From: Spirochaetaceae bacterium
Lineage (GTDB): Bacteria; Spirochaetota; Spirochaetia; PWKH01
Direction of reading: 5' to 3'
Assembly (NCBI GenBank): GCA_003557605.1
Contig: PWNW01000350.1
Location: 1-16,327 of the forward strand
Length of the DNA: 16,327 bases
The notes under the pieces were generated by a model. The model did no database searches. It was not told the DNA's origin and saw only the letters and a list, made by a program, of their open reading frames with translations. Numbering within the stretch: position 1 is the stretch's first letter; each line of letters begins with the position of its first letter. A program made the translations under genes and the position numbers. This document shows positions 1 to 6,632 of this stretch, one piece after another.

Positions 1-490
1 CCCTGACGGTATCCTCCGCCGGGTACCCGAGAGTTATCAGCAGCAGCGGCTTCAAGGTCCTGGGCACCCCGGCAGCCTCGGCTGCACGTTTTTTGTCGAA
101 CCAGCCGATCATGCAGGTCCCCAGCCCTGCATCGGCTGCGGCAAGGCAGAAGTGCTCAGCGGCAATTCCGATGTCAATCAGGTCATAGGCAGTTCCCTTC
201 ACCATGGAGCCGAACTTCGCAGGAAGGCTGCTGCCCCGGGAAAACAGCGCAGCAATCACCGGTGCCTGTTTTGCAAACCGGTTCATACCCCTGTGAACAG
301 CACTGCTTCGCAGCTCCTCAAGCAGTTCCTGTTCATCGGCGATGACAAAATACCAGGGCTGGGAATTGCATGCCGACGGTGCAAGTCTGGATGCCTCCAG
401 GCACTGGATCACAAGCTCGCGGGGAACCGGTCTTGAACTGTATGAGCGCACGCTTTGACGTGAGCGCATCAGGGAAAGCATATTCTCCAT
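1..490 (-). CDS. Nitroreductase family protein (C-terminus cut by window edge)
   Basis: The visible 163 residues carry the hallmarks of FMN-dependent nitroreductase-like NAD(P)H oxidoreductases. An N-terminal flavin-phosphate-binding stretch, R-S-R-Q-S-V-R-S-Y, lies at residues 9-17. The conserved RLAPSACNSQPW motif follows about 35 residues in, and a late LGYPAED segment normally sits near the end of the family, so only about 10-30 residues should be missing. The start is ATG at 490. It has AGGAG 8 nt upstream, and this Shine-Dalgarno sequence overlaps the TAG stop of the upstream AOR gene, so the two are probably translated from one mRNA. Such proteins are cytoplasmic flavoenzymes that reduce nitroaromatics, quinones or other electron acceptors. 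The physiological substrate cannot be told. Family assignment is firm; the specific role is open. Confidence 0.86.
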   Translation of the reverse strand, partial: MENMLSLMRSRQSVRSYSSRPVPRELVIQCLEASRLAPSACNSQPWYFVIADEQELLEELRSSAVHRGMNRFAKQAPVIAALFSRGSSLPAKFGSMVKGTAYDLIDIGIAAEHFCLAAADAGLGTCMIGWFDKKRAAEAAGVPRTLKPLLLITLGYPAEDTVR

Positions 491-500
491 ACTGCTGCTC

Positions 501-2399
501 CTATATCCCAAGCCGCTTCAGGGTCTCCGGTTTCACCATACCATATTCGTCATATCCCCTGAGCTGATAGTACTGCGCAGTCATCTGCTTGACAGGAACT
601 ACGCTCCTTCTCTTATGCATGGTCTCCCCGTCTGCGGTAAACCTTTCAGGCAGGGTATCGTCCTTTGCGGTAACACCCATCTGGATGTTCATCATCCGTT
701 CGAGTACCTGAATCCTCTCCCCTGCTTCCAGCAGGGACTGCATGGTCATGGGATACCCGGTTATTGCCCTCCAGTAATCGCTGAGAATGCTCCAGTCCAT
801 CAGTGATGCGGCAAGGCTCGGTGCATGCAGCATGATGAATCCGAGCACCGGCCGGGGGGTGAACCGTGCCGCCGGGGGTTCCATGATCACAGAAAAGGTG
901 GTGAACAGGCAGGTCTGGAGGGAATTGACTGCGGAAAAGAGGTTTTCAAAGAATATCACCCAGAAAGCCTTGGACTTGGCGGTATAGGGCTTCAGCAGCC
1001 TGAAGACTGCCTCGGGACCCACCAGGTATGAACCGAGGTGACAGCCTCCCCGGTTGGCCACCGCATATCCCAGACCGTGGCCCCAGGCGGCCCTGGGATC
1101 ATAGGCAGCCATTTCAAGGCCCTTCACATGGCAGGCAAATGAGTCCCCCCCGTAGACGGAACTGAGCCATTTTGTTCCCCGTGAAAGCTCCTGACCTTCA
1201 TCGCGGAGATAGGCAATATCTTCCAGCACCTTTGACACTGATTCAAAGTGATTGAACCTCAGTTCGGAATTTCTGATTCCCCGCTGTGCGGCTTCCATGG
1301 CCCACGCAATGGTGCCGCCGGCAGATATGGTGTCCATTCCGTAGCGGTTCATCTGATCGTTCCACTGCGTAATCAGATGGGTATCAAAATTGCCGATGTT
1401 GCTTCCGAACATGCCGGTGGTTTCATATTCCGGAATATGATGTTTCTTGCCGTCCGGAAATGTCCCGGCATGCCCGCAGAGCACGGTGCAGTACCGGCAT
1501 CCCGAATGCTCGGTACGGTACTGCTGGGCCATGGTTTCCCCGTAGAGCTTGTCAATATCTTTATGGGCCCGGTCACGAAAGTTGTATACCGGGGCAAATC
1601 CCGCATCCCGGCCGAGGCGGGTGACGGCATTGGTCCCATAGAGCCGGTAGAGCCGGGAAAAGGCGTTGCGCTTCACATATGCCAGGGATTTTTTTCGGGT
1701 CTTTTCAAACAGCTTGGGATCAACCGGCAGCATCACATGTGATCTGCCCCGTGCGACCACCGCTTTCAGCCGTTTGGATCCCATCACCGCTCCCAGCCCT
1801 CCCCGGCCGAGGTAGCGGTTTCCCGAACGTATATTGGCATATCGCACAAGGTTTTCCCCGGCAGGTCCGATAATCAGCTCCCCCTCCCGCGGGGTCAGGT
1901 TGAGAGCCTTTCTGGTCTCTTCAGTATCAAGACCCCAGAGGCTGCCGGCGTCCTCGAATTTCACCCCCTCCTCATCGATACGCAGCACCACAGGTGAAGA
2001 CGCCTTCCCTGATATCAGCAGGCCGTCCCATCCGGCGGTCCGGCAGGCCTCTCCGAAGGGACCTCCGCAGGAAGAGCTGGTCATGATGCCGGTAAGAGGA
2101 GATTTTGCCGTCCCGTTGAATCGTGCGCTGCATGAAGCTCCGGTCCCCAGAAATGCTCCCATGGAAAAGCAGAGAATATTCTGTTCCTCCAGGGCATCTG
2201 CATCTTTGAACCGTTCAAAGCGGTCATGCAGCAGTTTCAGGGCCATGCCTTTTCCTCCGAGATAGGAAGTGCAGAGTGCACGGTCGGTGGTAAACACATC
2301 CCAGGTTTGAGAAGAAAGATCTATTTCAAGATATTGATTATTCAGTCCCCGTACCTCAATCACTGAGCTTCTCCCCGCGGCCTTTTGCCGGATCAGCAT
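501..2399 (-). CDS. Aldehyde ferredoxin oxidoreductase (AOR) family protein
   Basis: A tungsten- or molybdenum-bispterin enzyme, expected to oxidise an aldehyde to its acid and pass electrons to ferredoxin in the cytoplasm. At 632 residues it is normal length. Visible family landmarks are YLGGKGMALKLL (46-57), TAKSPLTG (97-104), IGPAGENLVRYA (177-188), GRGGLGAVMGSKRLKAV (198-214), YGMDTISAGG (353-362) and YDPRAAWGHGLGYAVANRGG (433-452). The [4Fe-4S] ligands C301, C304 and C308, plus distal C497, are spaced as in characterised AORs. The ATG at 2399 has AAGGA upstream, but it overlaps the ferredoxin gene by 44 nt. A GTG at 2363, preceded by GGGGAG and overlapping that gene's stop by only a few bases, fits the usual N-terminus equally well or better and would give 620 residues. 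The substrate is unknown. The adjacent polyferredoxin gene is the likely electron partner. Confidence 0.92.
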   Translation of the reverse strand: MLIRQKAAGRSSVIEVRGLNNQYLEIDLSSQTWDVFTTDRALCTSYLGGKGMALKLLHDRFERFKDADALEEQNILCFSMGAFLGTGASCSARFNGTAKSPLTGIMTSSSCGGPFGEACRTAGWDGLLISGKASSPVVLRIDEEGVKFEDAGSLWGLDTEETRKALNLTPREGELIIGPAGENLVRYANIRSGNRYLGRGGLGAVMGSKRLKAVVARGRSHVMLPVDPKLFEKTRKKSLAYVKRNAFSRLYRLYGTNAVTRLGRDAGFAPVYNFRDRAHKDIDKLYGETMAQQYRTEHSGCRYCTVLCGHAGTFPDGKKHHIPEYETTGMFGSNIGNFDTHLITQWNDQMNRYGMDTISAGGTIAWAMEAAQRGIRNSELRFNHFESVSKVLEDIAYLRDEGQELSRGTKWLSSVYGGDSFACHVKGLEMAAYDPRAAWGHGLGYAVANRGGCHLGSYLVGPEAVFRLLKPYTAKSKAFWVIFFENLFSAVNSLQTCLFTTFSVIMEPPAARFTPRPVLGFIMLHAPSLAASLMDWSILSDYWRAITGYPMTMQSLLEAGERIQVLERMMNIQMGVTAKDDTLPERFTADGETMHKRRSVVPVKQMTAQYYQLRGYDEYGMVKPETLKRLGI

Positions 2400-2802
2400 C
2401 CCGTTCCTTCATTTCTATGGCAGAAAACATGCAGTTGTCATAACACCACTCGCAGCTGATGCATGATGATGGATGGCGTACTGCGGCGAAGCGGACATCT
2501 CCCTGCTTTTCCATCTCCATTGCTCCCGTGGGGCATACCTCTGCACATATGCCGCAGGCAGTGCAGACCTCCCGATCAATCTTCGGCATATCCCAAGCGG
2601 TCCTTGGAAGTTTTTCAATAACCGCCCCGAAGATGTCGGTTATTGAGCCGGTGGGACACACCCGTCCGCAGGCTGAGCATTCGATGCACCGGGAACGGTC
2701 AATCTCATGCTGCTTTTTCTGCTTCCCCGATACGGCATCCACCGGACATATTCGCAGGCATGCTCCACAGCCGACGCAGGTTTCATGTATATACAGTGCC
2801 AT
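2356..2802 (-). CDS. Polyferredoxin-type protein with four [4Fe-4S] cluster motifs
   Basis: This 148-residue protein has four C-x2-C-x2-C-x3-C motifs, at C9/12/15/19, C39/42/45/49, C80/83/86/90 and C114/117/120/124. The first three end in the usual Cys-Pro; the fourth lacks the proline. No signal peptide or membrane segment is seen, so it should be a soluble cytoplasmic electron carrier or an electron-transfer subunit. Its gene overlaps the start of the AOR gene, which suggests it accepts electrons from that enzyme or forms a complex with it, like the ferredoxin-like subunits often encoded beside AOR-family genes. The start ATG at 2802 has an excellent AGGAGG 5 nt upstream. The TAG stop of the preceding PLP-enzyme gene is embedded in this Shine-Dalgarno sequence, which implies coupled translation. 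Confidence 0.92.
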   Translation of the reverse strand: MALYIHETCVGCGACLRICPVDAVSGKQKKQHEIDRSRCIECSACGRVCPTGSITDIFGAVIEKLPRTAWDMPKIDREVCTACGICAEVCPTGAMEMEKQGDVRFAAVRHPSSCISCEWCYDNCMFSAIEMKERDADPAKGRGEKLSD

Positions 2803-2811
2803 AGAAGCCTC

Positions 2812-3774
2812 CTACATCCACGGCAGGGAGGAAAGGCTCACATTCCCCCCGGTTAGGATGATTCCAATGCGCTTCCCTTCAACAGGGAGTTTGCGAAACA
2901 GCACTGCAGCGGCTGGAACTGCCGCTGAGGGCTCAATCACAACTTTCATCCGCTGCCAGATCAGTTTCATAGCAGAGATGATCTCCTGCTCGGTAATCCG
3001 AACAATTTCATGCACATGGTCGTTAATGATGCTGAAGGTGAGATCACTGAGATACCCGCGAAGACCGTCTGCCAGGGTCTGAGGATTCAGGTCCCTGCAG
3101 ACAGCCCCGGAATGTAGAGAGCGATAGGCGTCGTCAGCCTGCTCAGGTTCAGCGCCGATGACCGTTACCGAAGGATCGGTATACCGCACGGCAAGGGCGG
3201 TACCGGAAAGCAGTCCGCCTCCTCCCACCGGGGCAACCACCGCATCAAGGTCATTTACCTGCTTCAGAAGTTCCACTGCACAGGTTGCCTGACCGGAAAT
3301 GATTCTTCCGTCATCATAGGGATGGATGAACACGGCCCCGGTCTTCTCAATAACCTGGCTGGTCACTTCCTCCCTGGAAGCCATAGTGGGTTCACAGAAG
3401 ACAATCTTTCCTCCGTAGGTGCGTACTGCATCACACTTCTCTGGAGGAGCAGTATGGGGCATGACAATGCAGCAGGGAAACCCCCTCTGCTGCGATGCAC
3501 GTGCCAGGGCCTGTCCATGGTTGCCCGAGGAATGGGTCACCGTGCCTGCTTCAGCCTCTTCGTCGGGAAGACCCTCAACCGCAAAGGTCGCTCCCCTGAT
3601 CTTGAAGGAACCGGTCCTCTGAAAGTTCTCCATCTTGAAGAAGCATGTCTTCCCTGCAATCTCATCAATGAGCCGGCTGGTCATTACCGGGGTTTTGTGC
3701 ACCATCCCCTCAATGACCTGCGCCGCCTCCATGATATCCCGTCGTGCCGGTATGTAATGCTGCTGGTCTTTCAT
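2812..3774 (-). CDS. Serine racemase / serine-threonine dehydratase-like PLP enzyme
   Basis: A fold-type II PLP enzyme of 320 residues. The Schiff-base lysine is K58, in TGSFKIRGA, and the tetraglycine phosphate loop VGGGGLLSG is at 183-191. Around residues 81-88 it reads HSSGNHGQ. The second serine (S83) matches the base that serves racemisation in mammalian serine racemase; threonine dehydratases such as TdcB usually have Ala there. The acidic metal site of serine racemases is also present (E209, D215). It may therefore interconvert L- and D-serine, deaminate serine to pyruvate, or do both. An ATG at 3840 would add 22 residues, but it lies inside the divergent promoter and matches no family N-terminus. 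ATG 3774 gives the TdcB-like start and sits 8 nt after a good -10 box with no Shine-Dalgarno sequence, so the message may be leaderless. First gene of the minus-strand operon. Confidence 0.86.
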   Translation of the reverse strand: MKDQQHYIPARRDIMEAAQVIEGMVHKTPVMTSRLIDEIAGKTCFFKMENFQRTGSFKIRGATFAVEGLPDEEAEAGTVTHSSGNHGQALARASQQRGFPCCIVMPHTAPPEKCDAVRTYGGKIVFCEPTMASREEVTSQVIEKTGAVFIHPYDDGRIISGQATCAVELLKQVNDLDAVVAPVGGGGLLSGTALAVRYTDPSVTVIGAEPEQADDAYRSLHSGAVCRDLNPQTLADGLRGYLSDLTFSIINDHVHEIVRITEQEIISAMKLIWQRMKVVIEPSAAVPAAAVLFRKLPVEGKRIGIILTGGNVSLSSLPWM

Positions 3775-3782
3775 ATCTATGC

Positions 3783-3810
3783 AGTATATCAGAGCATCAG
3801 CATTTGTCAC
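3783..3810 (-). promoter_or_regulatory. Predicted sigma70-type promoter for the PLP-enzyme/ferredoxin/AOR operon
   Basis: Read on the minus strand: a -35 box GTGACA (3810-3805), a 16-nt spacer, and a -10 box TATACT (3788-3783) preceded by TG in the extended -10 position. Only 8 nt separate the -10 box from ATG 3774, so transcription should start at or just before the start codon. There is no Shine-Dalgarno sequence, consistent with a leaderless mRNA. Predicted by eye from consensus only. Confidence 0.6.
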
Positions 3811-3817
3811 TAGAGTC

Positions 3818-3845
3818 TTGACATCATGGAAAGGGGACATACAAT
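3818..3845 (+). promoter_or_regulatory. Predicted sigma70-type promoter for the SCP2/alcohol dehydrogenase operon
   Basis: A perfect -35 box TTGACA (3818-3823), a 16-nt spacer, and a -10 box TACAAT (3840-3845). Transcription would begin near 3852, giving a leader of about 33 nt before ATG 3885. Its -35 box lies only 7 bp from the -35 box of the divergent minus-strand promoter, so the two RNA polymerase sites are almost back to back and could share one regulator. Confidence 0.62.
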
Positions 3846-3884
3846 GGAAAGCAGAAAATTAGATTCATGGTCAAGGAACAATGT

Positions 3885-4376
3885 ATGGGTACCGCAGCTT
3901 CCCGCATCTATCTGTCACTTCTCTTCTGGGTCACCGGACGTGCCGTACAGGCTGCCTGGCGCACCGACAGGGAGGTTCGCAGGGAGTTTGACAGGCTTCC
4001 CGATCTGTTCAGCTTCAGGCTTTCTGTATACCCGTCAGGCCCAGGGCTTACCATCATGAAGAAAGAGGGAACCGTAAGATATATCAGGCAAGGAGAGGAA
4101 GGCCCGGCTGACCTCCACATGATGATAAAGTCCCTGTCCCACGGCATGTCGCTGTTTACCTTCCAGGAGTCCACAGCGCTAAGCGCCTCCCGGGGCAGGA
4201 TTGCCATCTACGGTGACCTTTCCTATGCATGTTCCATTGTCCGGGTCCTTGACCGTGTGGAGATCTATCTGCTTCCCAGGGTAATCGCAAAACGGGCCGT
4301 GAAAAGGTATGAGTCACCTCCGGCCAAGCACAGAAAGCGGTTTATGATCTATCTCAGGGTGCTGTTCAGCCCATGA
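3885..4376 (+). CDS. SCP2-like (sterol carrier protein 2 fold) domain protein
   Basis: A 163-residue protein with no signal peptide. Residues about 40-135 resemble SCP2-type lipid-binding domains: a run of beta-strand-like segments, then a pattern of the form D-L-H-M-x-I-K-S, FTFQESTALSASRGRIAIYGDL (around 91-112), then helices ending in YLLPRVIAKRAVKRY. Such domains form a hydrophobic pocket for fatty acyl chains, sterols or similar ligands. The start at 3885 is chosen because AAGGA lies 7 nt upstream; an in-frame ATG at 3867 has no such site. The stop overlaps the next start (ATGA at 4373-4376), so it is coupled to the dehydrogenase-like genes. Inference: it may bind or present a hydrophobic alcohol or aldehyde. 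The domain call is from pattern memory, and a novel fold is possible. Confidence 0.6.
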   Translation: MGTAASRIYLSLLFWVTGRAVQAAWRTDREVRREFDRLPDLFSFRLSVYPSGPGLTIMKKEGTVRYIRQGEEGPADLHMMIKSLSHGMSLFTFQESTALSASRGRIAIYGDLSYACSIVRVLDRVEIYLLPRVIAKRAVKRYESPPAKHRKRFMIYLRVLFSP

Positions 4377-5350
4377 CTGGAGAGGCTATGAAAGAACTTA
4401 TGCAGGAAAAATCCATGGCGTTTCGTATCGGCCCTTCCCTGTTTTCCGGCTGGAAAGCCCTTTCCCATATTCCCTTTGAACTGTCCCGAAGGCGTGCGCA
4501 GCACCCCTGCATTCTGCACCGGGATGATGAAGAAGGAGCATACCTCACCAGGGCTCTTCGCTCCTGCCTGAAGCAGGAAGGCATTTCTGCGGTTTCGCTT
4601 ACAGAGGCAATGGAGCTTCCTGGGGAGCACGACAGTATAATTGCTGCGGGCAGGGGGTCTGTACAGAGGCGGGCAAAGCAGCTTGCTGCACCTGAAATTC
4701 CGCTGTTCTCGGTGCTCTCGGACATCCAGGACTGCCGCGAGGCAGGGCGTGATGAAGGGCTCAGACATCCCGATGCGGTTTTCATTGATCCCGCATCTTT
4801 CCAGCCCTGCATCACAAAACTGACCGCAGACAGCGCACTGACAGCCCTTGCTGTTTGCACGGAAGCTCTGCAGCAGGACAGAATTCATTCACTGCTCTAC
4901 AGCATCGTCCGCACAGGCCTGAAGTTTCTGCATCAAGGTGCCCCCTGGGACGGGAGCATGGAATCCCGGCTCTGTACTGCCAATGCCTGTGCCGCTGCTG
5001 CCCTTGTAAGGTCAAATTCACCCCCAGGTGCCGTTACTTCAGTGAGCGAGGCCCTTCATGCTTCAGCATTCTGCCTCCGCTCTGAAGCTTCAGCAGCCCT
5101 GCTGCCGCCCCTGGTGCAAGCCATGGTGAATCGGCAGTGCAGCTCACTGGAGATTCTCAGCCGCGAGATCGGGAACGGTGCCGCCTATATTCTGGACATC
5201 CTGGAGGGACTCAGAAAACCCTCAGGATGTGATGCCCGGCAGAGCGACATCCTGCACTTTGCCTTCAATACGTTTCAAACCTCAAAGAAAAACCATGCTG
5301 GTCAGATACTGGATCTGTTCAGCACCATTGATGAAGGAGCACAGTCATGA
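4373..5350 (+). CDS. Degenerate iron-type alcohol dehydrogenase paralogue, metal ligands lost
   Basis: This 325-residue protein aligns by eye with the intact dehydrogenase encoded directly downstream, although it is about 95 residues shorter. DAVFIDP (134-140) matches TAAVLDP, TADSALTALAVCTEA (151-165) matches the metal-binding helix, GRGSV (93-97) matches GGGSV, and the SNS block (214-216) is shared. The four metal ligands of the intact enzyme (D200, H204, H269, H283) correspond here to T157, V161, T222 and R236. The PTTAGTGSE segment that binds the cofactor phosphate is missing. It should be catalytically inactive, yet the frame is open and tightly coupled on both sides (ATGA overlaps), which argues for a maintained structural or regulatory subunit. 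ATG 4388 (GGAG 5 nt upstream) or ATG 4415 (AGGA upstream) may be the real start. It would be called hypothetical if the paralogy were missed. Confidence 0.72.
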   Translation: MTGEAMKELMQEKSMAFRIGPSLFSGWKALSHIPFELSRRRAQHPCILHRDDEEGAYLTRALRSCLKQEGISAVSLTEAMELPGEHDSIIAAGRGSVQRRAKQLAAPEIPLFSVLSDIQDCREAGRDEGLRHPDAVFIDPASFQPCITKLTADSALTALAVCTEALQQDRIHSLLYSIVRTGLKFLHQGAPWDGSMESRLCTANACAAAALVRSNSPPGAVTSVSEALHASAFCLRSEASAALLPPLVQAMVNRQCSSLEILSREIGNGAAYILDILEGLRKPSGCDARQSDILHFAFNTFQTSKKNHAGQILDLFSTIDEGAQS

Positions 5351-6609
5351 CATCCGGGGAGTTTTTCCAGTTCACCAGTCCTCAGAGAACTGAAGCAGGT
5401 CTCCAGGCCCTTGACCGTCTCCCTAATCTGCTCAGATCGCTTGGCCTGTCAAAGCCTCTTCTTATCACCGATATGGGGGTGCGCAAGGCAGGGCTTACCG
5501 AGCTGATAAGCTCAATACTTCAGGCTTCCGGGGGCATGCGGTTTGCCGATGAGTTTGATTCAGTCCCCCCGGATTCCGACACTGGCACTATTGCGGACCT
5601 TGCACGATACTGGCATGCAGGGACATTCGACTGTCTCCTAGCTCTCGGAGGAGGTTCTGTCATTGATACCGCCAAGGCGGGGAATATTCTTATTTCCACT
5701 GGAAAAGATGATCTGTATCAGTTTCAAGGATATGACAACATCCCAGGGCCCCTGAAACCCCTGATAGTAATCCCCACCACAGCCGGAACCGGCAGTGAGG
5801 CGACCTCGGTATCGGTGATCAAGGATGCAGAAAGGCACCGGAAGCTCGCCTTCTGTTCGCCTTGGCTTGTCCCGACAGCGGCAGTTCTTGACCCCAGGAT
5901 GACCATGACCCTGTCGAAGGCGATTACCGCGGCAACGGGGATGGACGCCCTGGCTCATGCGGTGGAGTCGTATATCGGTCTTGCAAAAAACCCCTTCAGC
6001 GACAGTTTTGCCCTTCGTGCAGTTGAACTGATCTCCAAGTTTCTGCCGGTTTCCCTGAAGGCCCCCCATGACCGGGAAGCTCGGCTCCAGATGCTGACTG
6101 CATCGCATCTGGCAGGTATTGCTTTTTCTAATTCCATGGTCTCTCTGGTACATACCATAGGGCACTGCGCCGGGGCTGTCTGCGGCATACCCCACGGGGT
6201 GTGCATGGGTATACTCCTTCCGGAGGCGCTTCGCTTCAACCTGCACCGCTCAGCCTCCCATATCGGAGAAATGCTGCTTCCCCTTGCAGGACGGGATATC
6301 AGTCTTGCTGTTCCCCGGGAGGAACATCCGGAGCGGTTCATCTTAGCATTGAAGGAGTTTCGGCAGCATATCCATGAACTGTCAGAGAATACCCTGCCGT
6401 TAAGATTCTGCGACATCCGAGATTCCATGGATTCGCCGGTGATGACCCCTGAGCACATGATTCTGATAGCCCGGGAAGCGGCGGGAGATCCTTCCCGCTT
6501 CTACAATCCCGAGGATATTTCCGAAGCAGAGATACATGCGGTCCTGAAGGCTTCATACTGGGGCTATTCGCTGGATCAGGACCTTGTCAAAAAGGGCCAT
6601 CAAAAGTAA
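5347..6609 (+). CDS. Iron-containing (group III) alcohol dehydrogenase
   Basis: A cytoplasmic NAD(P)-dependent dehydrogenase that interconverts an alcohol and its aldehyde or ketone. The 420-residue length is slightly above the usual 380-400. The Rossmann-like N-terminal half has GGGSVIDTAK (101-110) for the cofactor pyrophosphate and PTTAGTGSE (143-151). The metal site is complete: D200 and H204 in GMDALAHAVES, H269 in SLVHTIGH, and H283 in IPHG. AAGGAG precedes ATG 5347 by 7-8 nt, and the start overlaps the stop of the degenerate paralogue in an ATGA. The real partner or substrate is not evident. Context (SCP2-like protein, dead paralogue, divergent AOR) points to aldehyde/alcohol chemistry, perhaps on hydrophobic substrates. 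Family assignment is firm; specificity is unknown. Confidence 0.93.
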   Translation: MTSGEFFQFTSPQRTEAGLQALDRLPNLLRSLGLSKPLLITDMGVRKAGLTELISSILQASGGMRFADEFDSVPPDSDTGTIADLARYWHAGTFDCLLALGGGSVIDTAKAGNILISTGKDDLYQFQGYDNIPGPLKPLIVIPTTAGTGSEATSVSVIKDAERHRKLAFCSPWLVPTAAVLDPRMTMTLSKAITAATGMDALAHAVESYIGLAKNPFSDSFALRAVELISKFLPVSLKAPHDREARLQMLTASHLAGIAFSNSMVSLVHTIGHCAGAVCGIPHGVCMGILLPEALRFNLHRSASHIGEMLLPLAGRDISLAVPREEHPERFILALKEFRQHIHELSENTLPLRFCDIRDSMDSPVMTPEHMILIAREAAGDPSRFYNPEDISEAEIHAVLKASYWGYSLDQDLVKKGHQK

Positions 6610-6632
6610 ATTTACTTCAAGGGCTGGTATAC

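Noticed and set aside
1248..1742. 164-codon plus-strand open frame inside the AOR gene
   Set aside because: Antisense to conserved AOR motifs; its sequence shows no recognisable domain and is a shadow of strong coding on the other strand.
2364..2399. Taking ATG 2399 as the certain start of the AOR gene
   Set aside because: Kept as the annotated bound, but not treated as certain, because GTG 2363 has an equally good ribosome site and a more usual N-terminus.
3775..3840. Longer start (ATG 3840) for the PLP enzyme
   Set aside because: It overlaps both divergent promoters, has no Shine-Dalgarno sequence and adds residues not seen in the family; ATG 3774 matches the family N-terminus.
3826..4059. 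Small plus-strand open frame overlapping the SCP2-like gene start
   Set aside because: It starts within the promoter, has no ribosome site, and is a frame shadow of the better-supported 3885 gene.
4373..5350. Calling the degenerate dehydrogenase a pseudogene
   Set aside because: There is no frameshift or internal stop, length and coupling are preserved, and the substitutions are point changes at ligands, which fits a pseudoenzyme better than a decayed gene.
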